DNA from: Acidobacteriota bacterium
Lineage (GTDB): Bacteria; Acidobacteriota; Vicinamibacteria; Vicinamibacterales; CAVVIG01
DNA: 64,000 bases
Direction: 5' to 3'
NCBI GenBank assembly: GCA_016195265.1
Contig: JACPZW010000028.1
Location: 1 to 64,000 of the forward strand
Position numbers and translations under genes: made by a program. The notes beneath the pieces were generated by a model. It had not been told where the DNA came from. It saw only the letters and a program-made list of their open reading frames with translations, and searched no databases. Position 1 is the first letter of the stretch. Each line of letters starts with the position of its first letter. This document shows, piece by piece, positions 1-8,918 of this stretch.

Positions 1-50
1 AGGCGTGCCAGGCGTGCCAGGCGTGCCAGGCGTGCCAGGCGTACCAGGCG
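1..50. repeat. 9-bp tandem repeat, five copies plus part
   Basis: The unit AGGCGTGCC occurs four times perfectly, once with one change (AGGCGTACC), then partially. Because 9 is a multiple of 3, it keeps the frame and encodes Gly-Thr-Pro on the minus strand in the partial gene starting at 168. It may continue beyond the left edge. Confidence 0.9.
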
Positions 51-168
51 CGCGAGACCCGCCCGTCGCATTGCCCTTCGGCGCCTGCGCCGCCGGACGC
101 GCGGCCGCGACCGCGACCGCCAGCACACCCGCAACGGCGGCGGAGACGAGGAATGACCGTCGTTTCAT
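1..168 (-). CDS. Secreted GTP-repeat protein, 5' end only (runs off left edge)
   Basis: Reading from the ATG at 168 leftward, the frame is open to the window edge (56 codons). The first residues MKRRSFLVSAAVAG form a basic, then hydrophobic signal peptide with a likely cleavage after ARPAAQA. After a short linker come at least five Gly-Thr-Pro triplets, written by the 9-bp DNA repeat at 1-50. The gene is divergent from the metal-binding protein at 197, with 28 bp between starts. Function is unknown. The repeat could be a flexible linker to a folded domain outside the window. Confidence 0.6.
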   Translation of the reverse strand, partial: MKRRSFLVSAAVAGVLAVAVAAARPAAQAPKGNATGGSRAPGTPGTPGTPGTPGTP

Positions 169-176
169 AGCGCGCA

Positions 177-192
177 GGTATAACATAATTAC
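177..192. promoter_or_regulatory. AT-rich divergent promoter-like spacer
   Basis: The 28-bp gap between the divergent starts at 168 and 197 contains the only AT-rich stretch nearby (GGTATAACATAATTACC). TATAAC could be a plus-strand -10 element, and the complement carries TTATAC. No clear -35 boxes are visible, so this is suggestive only. Confidence 0.3.
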
Positions 193-196
193 CGTG

Positions 197-1516
197 ATGA
201 AACCGGCCGTTCTGATGATGGTGGTCGCGCTGGGAACCTGTGTTGCGGCGCAGCGCGCGACATCGCCAACGGGGCCGGCCGCGACGAAGCCCGCGCCGCC
301 TAAGGCAACGTCCGCGCCGAAAAAGCCGGCCTCGCCGCCGCTCGAGCCGCTGTCGTACGTCTGCCCCATGCCCGGCGACGAGGACGTTCTCGAAGACAAG
401 CCGGGCACGTGTCACAAGTGCGGGATGACGCTCGAGCCCGTGCGGCTCGTGTCGCGCTGGAGCTGTGCGACCAACACGGCCTTCATCAAGGATGCGCCGG
501 GTAAATGTCCGACCGACGGCACTGATCTCGTGCGGGTCACGGTCGCCATGACGTTCGGCTGCCCCGGTCGCCCGGATCTCGATTCCGACAATCGCGGTAA
601 GTGCCCCGACGGCACGCCGAAGCAGCCCAAGTACGCGCCGCGCGCGCACGGCAATCACAATCCACAGCACGGCGGACAGTTCTTCATGGCGCCCGACAGC
701 TGGCATCACATCGAGGGCGTGTACCTGCCGTCGGGCGCGTTCCGGATGTACCTGTACGACGACTTCACGAAACCGCTGAAGCTCGCCGAAGCGCGGCCGA
801 TCACGGCGCGGCTCGTGACGAAGCAGGTCTACGATCCGTCGACGGGGAAAGAGAACGAGATCGAGAAGTTCGCGCTCGTCCGAAAAGGCAGCTACCTCGA
901 GGCGTCGATCGGCCAGCGGTCGCTGCCGGCGCGCATGAGTGCGAAGGTGACGTTCAAGGCCGGCGACAAAGAGAACCTGTTCGACTTCACGTTCGACACA
1001 TTCTCGAAGGATCCCGCGGCGCCCCTGCAGACGACGACCGCGCCCGTAAAGACCGCGGCCGCGCCGCCCGTCAAACCGGGCGCAAAGAAATCGCCTGCGC
1101 CGACGGCCGCGGCGCCTGCGCCGCCGGCGGCCACGCCAAACCCGAGTCTGGTCGAGCTGGGCGTCAACCCGGCGCTCCTCACCGTCCCGATTCCCGAGAC
1201 CGTGCCCGAAATGCTGTCACAGCTGCGCACGCGGACGGATCAGATCCGCCAGTTCATCGACAGGGGCGAGTTCGCGGCCGTCTACGTGCCGGCGTTTCAG
1301 GCTAAGGATCTCGCGCTGGCGCTCGACGAACATCGGCGCGAGCTGACGGCTGACAAGCAGAAGGTCGTCGAGCCGGCGGTGCAGAAAGTCGTCCGCAGCG
1401 CGTACATGCTCGACGCCTTCGGTGATCTCGGCAACAAGCAGCAGATTCTCGAGGCGTACGCGATCTTCACCGCGGCCGTGAAGGACATTCAGTCCGCGTT
1501 CCCGGAGAAGCCATGA
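197..1516 (+). CDS. Exported protein with three heavy-metal-binding cysteine modules
   Basis: The protein has 439 aa. I chose the ATG at 197 because it begins a signal peptide (MKPAVLMMVVALGTC); the open frame upstream is only the 9-bp repeat. After a Pro/Ala/Lys linker comes a heavy-metal-binding module, CPMPGDEDVL...CHKCGM (C56, C72, C75). Two related modules follow: C90/C104 (PGKCPTDGTDL) and C122/C136 (NRGKCPDGT). A His-rich segment (HGNHNPQHGG) then leads into a beta-rich domain, a Pro/Ala linker and a helical C-terminus. Such modules occur in copper-handling proteins. The gene overlaps the cytochrome gene by 4 bp (ATGA), so they are co-translated. Metal identity is inferred. Confidence 0.75.
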   Translation: MKPAVLMMVVALGTCVAAQRATSPTGPAATKPAPPKATSAPKKPASPPLEPLSYVCPMPGDEDVLEDKPGTCHKCGMTLEPVRLVSRWSCATNTAFIKDAPGKCPTDGTDLVRVTVAMTFGCPGRPDLDSDNRGKCPDGTPKQPKYAPRAHGNHNPQHGGQFFMAPDSWHHIEGVYLPSGAFRMYLYDDFTKPLKLAEARPITARLVTKQVYDPSTGKENEIEKFALVRKGSYLEASIGQRSLPARMSAKVTFKAGDKENLFDFTFDTFSKDPAAPLQTTTAPVKTAAAPPVKPGAKKSPAPTAAAPAPPAATPNPSLVELGVNPALLTVPIPETVPEMLSQLRTRTDQIRQFIDRGEFAAVYVPAFQAKDLALALDEHRRELTADKQKVVEPAVQKVVRSAYMLDAFGDLGNKQQILEAYAIFTAAVKDIQSAFPEKP

Positions 1517-2835
1517 AACCGCGACTGACGGCTTTACCACGGAGGACACGGAGACGAACCGAGTGCACGGTCAACACTCGACAATCCGTGACCTCCGCTC
1601 AACACCGTGACTTCCGTGGTGGCGCCTTTCTTGCGGTCGCCGCGCTCGTCATTATCGGCGCGCTGCTGGCCACGCAGCACGGCGAGGCGCACAAGGCCGT
1701 CACGTCGAAGTACACGTACAACGACGATGTGTTTCCGATTCTTCGCGATCGGTGTTCACGCTGCCACGTGCCCGGCGGCGTCGCGCCGATGTCGCTGATG
1801 ACCTACGACGAGGCGTTCCCGTGGGGCGAGTCGATTCGCGCCGAGCTGATCGCCGCGCACATGCCGCCGTGGAACGCCGACGGCGGATTCGGCGAGCTGA
1901 AGCACGCGCACGCGCTGTCGCCGAACGAGCTGGACATCATCCTGACGTGGGCGACGGGCGGGAATCCGCGCGGGTCACTCGATCAAAAGCTGCCGGCCGT
2001 CACGCTCGTGAACGACTGGACGATGGGCAAGCCGGATCTCGCGCTGCCGCTGCCGTCGGAGTACGCGATGCCGGCCGACGCGATGGAAGAGACGAAGGAA
2101 TTCACGATCGCGACCGGCACGACGGAAGCGCGCTGGGTGCGCGCCGTCGATCTGCTGCCGGGCACGCCCGCGATCGTCCGCAGCGCGGTCATCTACGTGA
2201 AGACCACCGCCGCTCCCGCCGGCGGGCCGGCGCCGGAACAGGTGCTCGCGCGCTGGGTGCCGGGGCTCGATGCCGAACCGCTCGACGGTGGCGCGGCGTA
2301 TCGTCTGCCGGCCGGCGCCGAGCTCGGCGTCCGCATCCACTACAAGAAGACGTGGTCGTACGAGAGCAAGGCGATGACGGATCGCAGCACGGTCGGCGTG
2401 TACTTCGCGCAGGCGGGCACGGCGCAGGAAATCCTCGCGCTGCCGCTGACGTCGCCGGCGCTGCCGACACCGGATGCGCTGAACAAATCGATGACGTTCA
2501 GCCAGACGATCGACAGCGATCTGCAGATCCTCGCGCTCAGTCCCGAGCAGGTGCCGGCCAATATCACGCTGCAGGTGCAGGCCGTGCTGCCGAACGGGAC
2601 GCGCGCGCCGATGATTCGTCTGAACACGCGCGCCGACTGGGCGCGGCGCTACTGGTTCGAGCGGCCGCTCGCGCTGCCGCGAGGATCCAAGATTGAAGTC
2701 ACCGCGAACCTCGTCGATCCGGATCTGATGTCCACTGCGTTCGGTTCACCGGCCGCGCCGAAGGCGACCGGACCGTCCACGCTGCGCCTCGCGCTCAACG
2801 TGATCCCCGCCGGCGCCAAAGCCGTTGCGCCGTAG
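1513..2835 (+). CDS. Membrane-anchored cytochrome c / copper type II monooxygenase-like protein
   Basis: The protein has 440 aa. A signal-anchor helix (about residues 38-54) precedes one haem c motif, CSRCH at 81-85, in the context VFPILRDRCSRCHVPGG. Next comes the MPPW motif typical of haem domains fused to ascorbate-dependent monooxygenase-like beta domains. It is a paralogue of the protein at 48201-49493 but lacks its HH, HxH and second HY copper-ligand candidates, so monooxygenase activity is doubtful. The first 30 residues look non-native: the DNA resembles an intergenic CACGGAGGACACGG repeat, and an in-frame GTG at codon 26 could be the true start. It is coupled to the upstream metal-binding gene by ATGA. 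Confidence 0.65.
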   Translation: MKPRLTALPRRTRRRTECTVNTRQSVTSAQHRDFRGGAFLAVAALVIIGALLATQHGEAHKAVTSKYTYNDDVFPILRDRCSRCHVPGGVAPMSLMTYDEAFPWGESIRAELIAAHMPPWNADGGFGELKHAHALSPNELDIILTWATGGNPRGSLDQKLPAVTLVNDWTMGKPDLALPLPSEYAMPADAMEETKEFTIATGTTEARWVRAVDLLPGTPAIVRSAVIYVKTTAAPAGGPAPEQVLARWVPGLDAEPLDGGAAYRLPAGAELGVRIHYKKTWSYESKAMTDRSTVGVYFAQAGTAQEILALPLTSPALPTPDALNKSMTFSQTIDSDLQILALSPEQVPANITLQVQAVLPNGTRAPMIRLNTRADWARRYWFERPLALPRGSKIEVTANLVDPDLMSTAFGSPAAPKATGPSTLRLALNVIPAGAKAVAP

Positions 2836-2896
2836 ACAGACGACGGACTACGCAGAATTCGCAGGACCCGCAGACGCAATGCGCGCGGAGTTGTAG

Positions 2897-2919
2897 CGCG
2901 GCCCTTTTTCAGGGCCGCG
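2897..2919. repeat. Dispersed hairpin element, GTAG-flanked
   Basis: A perfect 9-bp stem CGCGGCCCT/AGGGCCGCG encloses a TTTTC loop, preceded by GTAG. It lies in the gap between the cytochrome gene and the toxin-antitoxin pair, and could also act as a transcription terminator. It is one of several GTAG-hairpin-(G/C)TAC elements in the window. Confidence 0.75.
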
Positions 2920-2939
2920 ACTCGCCCGAGATCCGTTCG

Positions 2940-2955
2940 TGCCATAAATATGGCA
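2940..2955. promoter_or_regulatory. Inverted repeat, probable antitoxin operator
   Basis: TGCCATA-AA-TATGGCA has 7-bp perfect arms and ends 10 bp before the antitoxin ATG. Ribbon-helix-helix antitoxins usually autorepress from such sites. The AT-rich island stands out in this GC-rich DNA and probably overlaps the core promoter. Confidence 0.6.
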
Positions 2956-2965
2956 TACTGAATCC

Positions 2966-3196
2966 ATGCGGACTACGGTCGACATTCCCAATCCCGTCTA
3001 TCGCCGCCTGAAGACCCGCGCGGCCAGCGAGGGCAGTTCCGTGCGGGCCCTCATCCTCCGCGGCGTTGAACAAATCGTCCAAGGAAAGGCCCCGCCGGCG
3101 GCGCGACGTGTTTTTCCCCCAGCCGTGCCGTCCAAGCGTCCGGGCTCGCTGCGCATCGACAATGCCGGAATCTACGACATCATTGGTTTTCCCTGA
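2966..3196 (+). CDS. Ribbon-helix-helix antitoxin (VapB/FitA-like)
   Basis: The protein has 76 aa. The N-terminus MRTTVDIPNPVYRRLKTRAA is the typical beta-strand plus helix of ribbon-helix-helix antitoxins, followed by the second helix GSSVRALILRGVEQIV. The C-terminal tail should bind and neutralise the PIN toxin encoded next, whose start lies 35 bp inside this gene. It probably represses its own promoter through the inverted repeat at 2940-2955. The family is recognised from the motif only. Confidence 0.75.
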   Translation: MRTTVDIPNPVYRRLKTRAASEGSSVRALILRGVEQIVQGKAPPAARRVFPPAVPSKRPGSLRIDNAGIYDIIGFP

Positions 3197-3608
3197 CGTC
3201 AACGTCTGGCTGGCCCTCACCTCCGCGCAGCACGTGCATCACGTTGTCGCGCGCGATTGGCTCGCCGGCGTCCCGGGGGATTCACGTTTCTTCTTCTGCC
3301 GCTTCACCCAACTGGGCTTGCTTAGATTGCTGACGTCGGAAGCCGTGATGCGCGAGGACGTCATGAATCAAATACAAGCCTGGGACGCGTACGATGCCTG
3401 GGCGCAGCACGAGCGCGTGGACTTCCTTGATGAACCTGACGCGCTCGATGGCCGTTTTCGCGCGGCAACCAGATCGCGACAGCCGGCGACGAAAAACTGG
3501 GCGGATGCCTACCTTGCCGCATTCGCCGGCACCGCACATCTGACGCTCGTGACATTCGACCGCGCGATGCGGACCAAGGCCAGACCGGTCATTCTCCTGA
3601 GCGAATGA
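3162..3608 (+). CDS. PIN-domain toxin (VapC-like ribonuclease)
   Basis: The protein has 148 aa from the ATG at 3162. Upstream codons in this frame are just antitoxin DNA. The PIN core is visible: first acidic residue in LVFPDVNVWLAL (D12), second region NWADAYLAAFA, and C-terminal LVTFDRAM. This matches the Mg-dependent RNase active site of VapC toxins. The start overlaps the antitoxin gene by 35 bp, an arrangement that couples translation. The 3' end overlaps the convergent YfhO-like gene by 20 bp. The RNA target cannot be told from sequence. Confidence 0.75.
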   Translation: MPESTTSLVFPDVNVWLALTSAQHVHHVVARDWLAGVPGDSRFFFCRFTQLGLLRLLTSEAVMREDVMNQIQAWDAYDAWAQHERVDFLDEPDALDGRFRAATRSRQPATKNWADAYLAAFAGTAHLTLVTFDRAMRTKARPVILLSE

Positions 3609-5793
3609 TCGCCGCTGTACCTACCACTGCCAGCGTGAGCCAACTCAGGCCGACCAGCCACGGAAAGCCAAACGCGTTGAACTGAAAGTCGACGGTGTTC
3701 GTGCCGGCGTCGACGGGCACAGCGCGAAAAATGAAGTTCCCTCCCGACGGAAGCGTCGCGCGGCCGTTCACGGCGGCGCTCCATCCGTGAGACCAGCTGT
3801 CGCTGACGAGCAGCCAGCCTGAGCTCGGGATATCGACCTGCAGCGTCATTCGCAGCGGCTCGTACGTCACCACGCGTACCGATTTCGCGTCGAGCCGTTC
3901 AGCGGCAGGCGCGGCATCGAGCGGCACGGCACACGGACTGGCCGCGCTCGCGCCGGCGCGAAACGCCGTCGGATGTTCCATGACGTCTGGCGAGTGCAGC
4001 ACGAACGGCGGAGCGCCCAGCTGCGCCGCCCTGGCGCGGAAGGCCTCGAAGCATTCATTCGAGCGATCCATGCGCGTGACCGACGTCGAGAACCACAGTC
4101 GGTTCTCTCCCGTCGCAGACGCCACCAGCACGGGATCGGCCGAGTACGCGTCGAACTGCGGACCCGCCAGCGGGTTGTATCCCTTCATGGCCAGTGTCTT
4201 GGGCACAAACGTGAAGTTGCCCCCGTGGTCCGGCACGCGCATCAATCCACCGCTCGACATGAGCGCGGTCCGATGTTCACGCGGCACCGACTGCCAGGCC
4301 GCGGCCTGGCCGTACATCAGAGGCCGGACGATGACCGCCGTTCCCAGTGCTTCGACGATCGCCACCGCGATCATCACGATCGGGAGCACGACGACTCGAC
4401 GCTGCCACGTCAGCGCGCTGGCAACGGCGACGAGGACGGCCGGAACGAGCCACGTCGCCCACGTCTCCGCGCGAGCCGTGATGCCGAACACGGCGGCCGC
4501 GCGGCCATGAAGAAGGATCAGCGTCGCCACGTACACGGCGAGCGCCACTGCAACAATGCTCCCCGTGATCATCACGAACCGACGCCATTCCCGCGCTGAC
4601 TCGGTCTGCATGACTTCGCCGAGATCCCGGGCGCCGAACACGCTCAAGAGAGTCACACCAAAGATGAAGTAGAGGCGGAACAGCGTCGCGTGTCTGAAAT
4701 AGCGCGTCGGCGGCACCCAGTCGTACACCCAGGCGCGGAGCGGCAGCACCGAGGACATCGCGGTCAACAGAAATCCCACCGACACGGCTAGCAGCCACCA
4801 TCGAAACGCGCGGCGGCGATACGCCAGTGCAAAGACGGCGAGCAATGGCACCAGCGTACCGACGTAAATGCTGCGCATCGAGATGTCGGTGTTGCCGAAC
4901 ATGTCGACGCGGCCGAACGCCGGGCTCGTGAGCGTGACGACGGTGGCCGGATGCTGCGGGTTTTGAGTGACGGCGATCTCGCGTGGAAGCGCTCCCGTCC
5001 GATGCGAATACCCCTGACCCTCGATGAAGAACGGCACGTAGGTCGGCGACAGGACCACGATCCCGACGAGGAGCATGACGGCGTGCATGGCTACGAGGCG
5101 CTGAAGCGACGCGGACCACGACACGCGGGGCCCAATGGACATCGTCTCGCTCCAGACCACGCGGCCGAGCGCCCACAACCCGGCAAAGCTCAGATTGAGG
5201 AAGACCAGACCCGGATAGCCGCCCATCGCCGACAATCCGAACAGCGCACCGGCTTCGGCCGCGGCCGCATGACTCGGCGCGCGCAGCGCGACATCGAGAC
5301 GCCACAGCATCCACGGCAGGAACGACAGCGTCGCGAGCAACGGCTGATTCTCCGCGCTGCCGGTGTAGAAACCGGAGAACGCGAGCCCGAGCGCGGCGAC
5401 GACGCCTCCCCAACTTGGCGCACCGAGATGGCGGGCGAGGGCGAGCACGCCCAGCGGGCCGAGCACCCACACGGCCAGCCAGTACAGATCGAACCCGAGA
5501 CGGGCGCCGCCGAACACGAACGCGAACAGCATCACGAGCGGCGAGAACACGCCGAGCTGCGGCTCGATGTAATCGGGAGAGCCGCCGTTGATGAAGGGAT
5601 TCCACAGCAGGAATTCCCCGTGGCGCGCGTAGTCGCCGATAAGCATGAAATACGGGCCGAAGCCATTGAGTGCGTCCCAGACCGGAGACACGCGGCCGAG
5701 CAGCAGGGGCAGGTGCGGAAGCAGCGGAACGAGCGCGACGGTGACCGCCGCGGCGCGCCACGACTCCGTCACGCGTTCAAGCAGATCCCTCAT
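3589..5793 (-). CDS. YfhO-like multi-pass membrane protein
   Basis: The protein has 734 aa. An acidic lumenal loop after the first helix (WDALNGFGPYFM, WNPFINGGSPDYIEPQLGVFSP) and about a dozen hydrophobic segments match the YfhO/GT-C-like family. A C-terminal soluble beta domain ends before one last helix (FGFPWLVGLSWLTLAVVGTAAI). Family members are thought to act in cell-envelope glycan or lipid glycosylation; the substrate here is unknown. The gene lies downstream of the catabolic operon but is separated by a heptamer repeat, and its 3' end runs 20 bp into the toxin gene on the other strand. Confidence 0.7.
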   Translation of the reverse strand: MRDLLERVTESWRAAAVTVALVPLLPHLPLLLGRVSPVWDALNGFGPYFMLIGDYARHGEFLLWNPFINGGSPDYIEPQLGVFSPLVMLFAFVFGGARLGFDLYWLAVWVLGPLGVLALARHLGAPSWGGVVAALGLAFSGFYTGSAENQPLLATLSFLPWMLWRLDVALRAPSHAAAAEAGALFGLSAMGGYPGLVFLNLSFAGLWALGRVVWSETMSIGPRVSWSASLQRLVAMHAVMLLVGIVVLSPTYVPFFIEGQGYSHRTGALPREIAVTQNPQHPATVVTLTSPAFGRVDMFGNTDISMRSIYVGTLVPLLAVFALAYRRRAFRWWLLAVSVGFLLTAMSSVLPLRAWVYDWVPPTRYFRHATLFRLYFIFGVTLLSVFGARDLGEVMQTESAREWRRFVMITGSIVAVALAVYVATLILLHGRAAAVFGITARAETWATWLVPAVLVAVASALTWQRRVVVLPIVMIAVAIVEALGTAVIVRPLMYGQAAAWQSVPREHRTALMSSGGLMRVPDHGGNFTFVPKTLAMKGYNPLAGPQFDAYSADPVLVASATGENRLWFSTSVTRMDRSNECFEAFRARAAQLGAPPFVLHSPDVMEHPTAFRAGASAASPCAVPLDAAPAAERLDAKSVRVVTYEPLRMTLQVDIPSSGWLLVSDSWSHGWSAAVNGRATLPSGGNFIFRAVPVDAGTNTVDFQFNAFGFPWLVGLSWLTLAVVGTAAIIRSGE

Positions 5794-5808
5794 GCTTTCG
5801 TTTCAGGG

Positions 5809-5839
5809 TCTTCCACCTTCCACCTTCCACCTTCAGACT
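5809..5839. repeat. 7-bp-period tandem repeat (CTTCCAC type)
   Basis: CTTCCAC occurs three times, followed by CTTCAGA. The tract fills the gap between the YfhO-like gene and the aldehyde dehydrogenase, and the dehydrogenase stop codon (5833-5835) lies in the last unit. Confidence 0.8.
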
Positions 5840-7323
5840 TTCATGACGAACGGATCCTGTATCTCATCGCCGAGCTCGCACCACACGCTCTTCGTCTGTA
5901 GGTACTGATAGACGGCCTCGATGCCGTTCTGCCGCCCGATGCCGCTGGCCTTGTAGCCGCCGAACGGCGAGTTGAATGTCAGCGCGCGGTACGTGTTCAC
6001 CCACACCGTCCCGGCTTCGAGCGCGCGCGCCATCGTGTGCGCGCGGCGGACGTCGCGCGTCCAGACGCCGGCGGCGAGGCCGAACTCGGTGTCGTTGGCG
6101 AGCGCGAGGACCTCGGCTTCGTCCTTGAACGGCGTGACGGCGAGCACGGGACCGAAGACTTCGTTGCGCATCAGGAAGTTGTCCTTCCCCGCCTGATGGA
6201 CGATCGTCGGCTCGAAGAAATATCCGTCGGGGAATCCGTCGACCGACGGCCGGCCGCCGCCGCACAGGAGCGCCGCGCCCTCGGCGACCGCGCGCTTCAC
6301 CATCGAATCATCCTTCTCAAGTTGTGCCTTCGTCGCAACAGGTCCCATGTGCGTCTCGGCCTTCAGCGGATCGCCGACGACGATCTTCTTCGCGCGCTTC
6401 ACGATCCGCTCGACGAACTGGTCGTAGATCGGCTGCTCGATGTAGACGCGCGATCCCGCGACGCACGTCTGCCCCGCGGCCGCGAAGATGCCCGCGAAGA
6501 CGCCCGCTTCGGCCTGATCGAGATTCGCGTCGCCGAAGACGATGTTCGGGCTCTTGCCGCCGAGCTCGAGCATGCAGCTGACGAGCCGCTGCCCCGCGCG
6601 CGCCGCGATCGCGCGGCCGGCCATGACGCTGCCCGTGAACGACACCTTCGTGACCCGCGGATGATCGACGAGCGCCTCGCCGGTCTCGCGGAATCCGGTG
6701 ACGACGTTGATCACGCCGGGCGGGATGCCGGACTCCGCCGCCAGCCGCGCGAGCTCGATCGCGGACCCCGATGTGATCTCTGACGGCTTGAGGACGATCG
6801 TGTTGCCGGCGGCAAGCGCCGGCGCCAGCGACATGATCGCGATGAAGGTCGGCGAATTCCACGGCGTGATGACGCCGACGACCCCGAGCGGCTCGCGCAG
6901 CGTGTAATTCAGGATGCTGCGCCGCTCGATCGGGATGACCGTGCCTTCGATCTTGTCGGCGAGCCCGCCGAAGTAATAGAGCCAGTCCTCGGCGATCCGC
7001 GCCTGCGCGCGCATCTCGGCGTAGAGCTTGCCGTTCTGCTCGGTCTCGATCGTCGCGATGCGGTCCGCGTTGGCCGCGATGCGCTCGCCCCACTTCATCA
7101 GCAGGCGTCCGCGCCGCGTCGGCGTCAGCGCGCTCCACGGCCCCGAGCGAAAGGCCGTTGACGCCGCCTTGACCGCGCGATCGACCTCGTCCGCCCCCGC
7201 AAGCGCGAACGTGCCCCACGGTCCGCCTGTTGTTGGATTGAACGCCGTGAACGTGCGACCGTCGGCCGCCGCGACGTCGCGACCGGCGATGTAGTTCAGA
7301 TACTGATGCACAGAGCTCTCCAC
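5833..7323 (-). CDS. NAD(P)-dependent aldehyde dehydrogenase
   Basis: The protein has 496 aa, normal for the superfamily. The general base glutamate lies in LELGGKSPNIVF and the catalytic cysteine in GQTCVAGSR. Cofactor-binding motifs TPWNSPTF and the GFRETGEAL/VSFTGSV region are present. It would oxidise an aldehyde to a carboxylate in the cytoplasm. It is the last gene of a minus-strand set, CoA-transferase A, B, SDR, ALDH, which suggests catabolism of an alcohol or aldehyde to an acyl-CoA. It is closest by eye to betaine/phenylacetaldehyde-type dehydrogenases; the substrate is unassigned. Confidence 0.85.
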   Translation of the reverse strand: MESSVHQYLNYIAGRDVAAADGRTFTAFNPTTGGPWGTFALAGADEVDRAVKAASTAFRSGPWSALTPTRRGRLLMKWGERIAANADRIATIETEQNGKLYAEMRAQARIAEDWLYYFGGLADKIEGTVIPIERRSILNYTLREPLGVVGVITPWNSPTFIAIMSLAPALAAGNTIVLKPSEITSGSAIELARLAAESGIPPGVINVVTGFRETGEALVDHPRVTKVSFTGSVMAGRAIAARAGQRLVSCMLELGGKSPNIVFGDANLDQAEAGVFAGIFAAAGQTCVAGSRVYIEQPIYDQFVERIVKRAKKIVVGDPLKAETHMGPVATKAQLEKDDSMVKRAVAEGAALLCGGGRPSVDGFPDGYFFEPTIVHQAGKDNFLMRNEVFGPVLAVTPFKDEAEVLALANDTEFGLAAGVWTRDVRRAHTMARALEAGTVWVNTYRALTFNSPFGGYKASGIGRQNGIEAVYQYLQTKSVWCELGDEIQDPFVMKV

Positions 7324-7332
7324 TTATCGACA

Positions 7333-7425
7333 GGTCTGAAGTCTAAAGGCTGAAGTCTGAGCTTTCCGGCTTCCCTTTTCACTCGTAACTTTTCAGTTTT
7401 CACTTTTCTCTTTTAACTTTATATA
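7333..7425. repeat. 7-bp-period tandem repeat, two motif types
   Basis: The first half runs as GTCTGAA-GTCTAAA-GGCTGAA-GTCTGAG. The second half runs as TTTTCAG-TTTTCAC-TTTTCTC-TTTTAAC. It lies between the SDR stop (TTA at 7419-7421, in the tract) and the aldehyde dehydrogenase start. It is strikingly AT-rich compared with the flanking genes. Confidence 0.8.
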
Positions 7426-8174
7426 CACCGCCCGCCGTCGACCTCAAGCACAGCGCCCGTAATGAAATTCGCTTCATCCGACGCCAGAAACACCATCGCG
7501 TTGGCGATGTCGATCGGCGCGGTCAGACGGCCGAGCGGGATCGACGACAGAAACGGCGCGCGGTGCGCCGCGGAATCGCCGCCGACGAACGTCGCGAGCA
7601 TCGGCGTGTCGCCCGGCCCCGGACAGATCGCGTTGACACGGATATTGTCCGGTGCGAGCTCGATCGCGAGCGACTTGCTCATCAGCAGCGCCGCGCCCTT
7701 GCTGCTGTTGTAGGCCGTGAGATTCGGACGTGGGCGAATCGCCGCGACGGACACGGTGTTGAGAATCACGCCACCCCCCTGCCGCCGCATGACGGGCACG
7801 GCGTGCTGCGCCGCCAGGAAGATCGCCTTCGCGTTCACGGCGAACAGGCGATCGAATTCGTCCTCGCTCGTCGACGTGAAGGGCAGCGGCGTCTGCGCGC
7901 GGCCGGCATTGTTGACCAGGATGTCGAGACGGCCGAATCGATCGACGGCCATCTGAATCATGCGTCGCGCGTCGGCCGCGAGCGCGACGTCCGCGGCCAT
8001 GAACACCGGCGACGCGGCGCCCGCGCCGATCTCGCGCGCAGCCCGCTCGCCGGCCACCGCATCGCGATCGACGACGACGACCATCGCGCCTTCGTCGGCG
8101 AAGCGGCGGCAGATGGCGGCGCCAAAGCCCGACCCGCCGCCTGTCACCAGCGCAACTTTTTCAGCAAGGCGCAT
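7419..8174 (-). CDS. Short-chain dehydrogenase/reductase (SDR)
   Basis: The protein has 251 aa, a classical SDR length. It shows the cofactor motif TGGGSGFG (residues 11-18), NNAG, and catalytic Ser plus YxxxK (NTVSVAAI...YNSSKGA). The acidic residue after beta-2 (VVVDRD) favours NAD over NADP. It probably interconverts an alcohol and a ketone or aldehyde in the same pathway as the flanking CoA-transferase and ALDH. Substrate is not predictable from sequence. Confidence 0.85.
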   Translation of the reverse strand: MRLAEKVALVTGGGSGFGAAICRRFADEGAMVVVVDRDAVAGERAAREIGAGAASPVFMAADVALAADARRMIQMAVDRFGRLDILVNNAGRAQTPLPFTSTSEDEFDRLFAVNAKAIFLAAQHAVPVMRRQGGGVILNTVSVAAIRPRPNLTAYNSSKGAALLMSKSLAIELAPDNIRVNAICPGPGDTPMLATFVGGDSAAHRAPFLSSIPLGRLTAPIDIANAMVFLASDEANFITGAVLEVDGGRCI

Positions 8175-8188
8175 GCAGATCCACGTCA

Positions 8189-8249
8189 GGCGGGTCCAAA
8201 AGGACCCGCCCTACAACACCATCTGTAGGCCGGGTCCTTTCGACCCGGC
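8189..8249. repeat. Paired dispersed hairpins (GGGTCC type)
   Basis: Two stems lie back to back: GGCGGGTCC-AAAA-GGACCCGCC (8189-8210) followed by CTAC, then GTAG-GCCGGGTC-CTTTC-GACCCGGC (8229-8249). They fill the gap between the CoA-transferase B stop and the SDR start inside one operon. The same pair recurs near 31860, 32851 and 48142. Confidence 0.85.
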
Positions 8250-8250
8250 A

Positions 8251-8901
<651 letters not shown>

Positions 8902-8918
8902 GATGGGCTGCGCTCCGT

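Noticed and set aside
2897-2919. Rho-independent terminator
   Set aside because: Strong stem but no T-run after it; it matches the dispersed hairpin class, so it is listed as a repeat.
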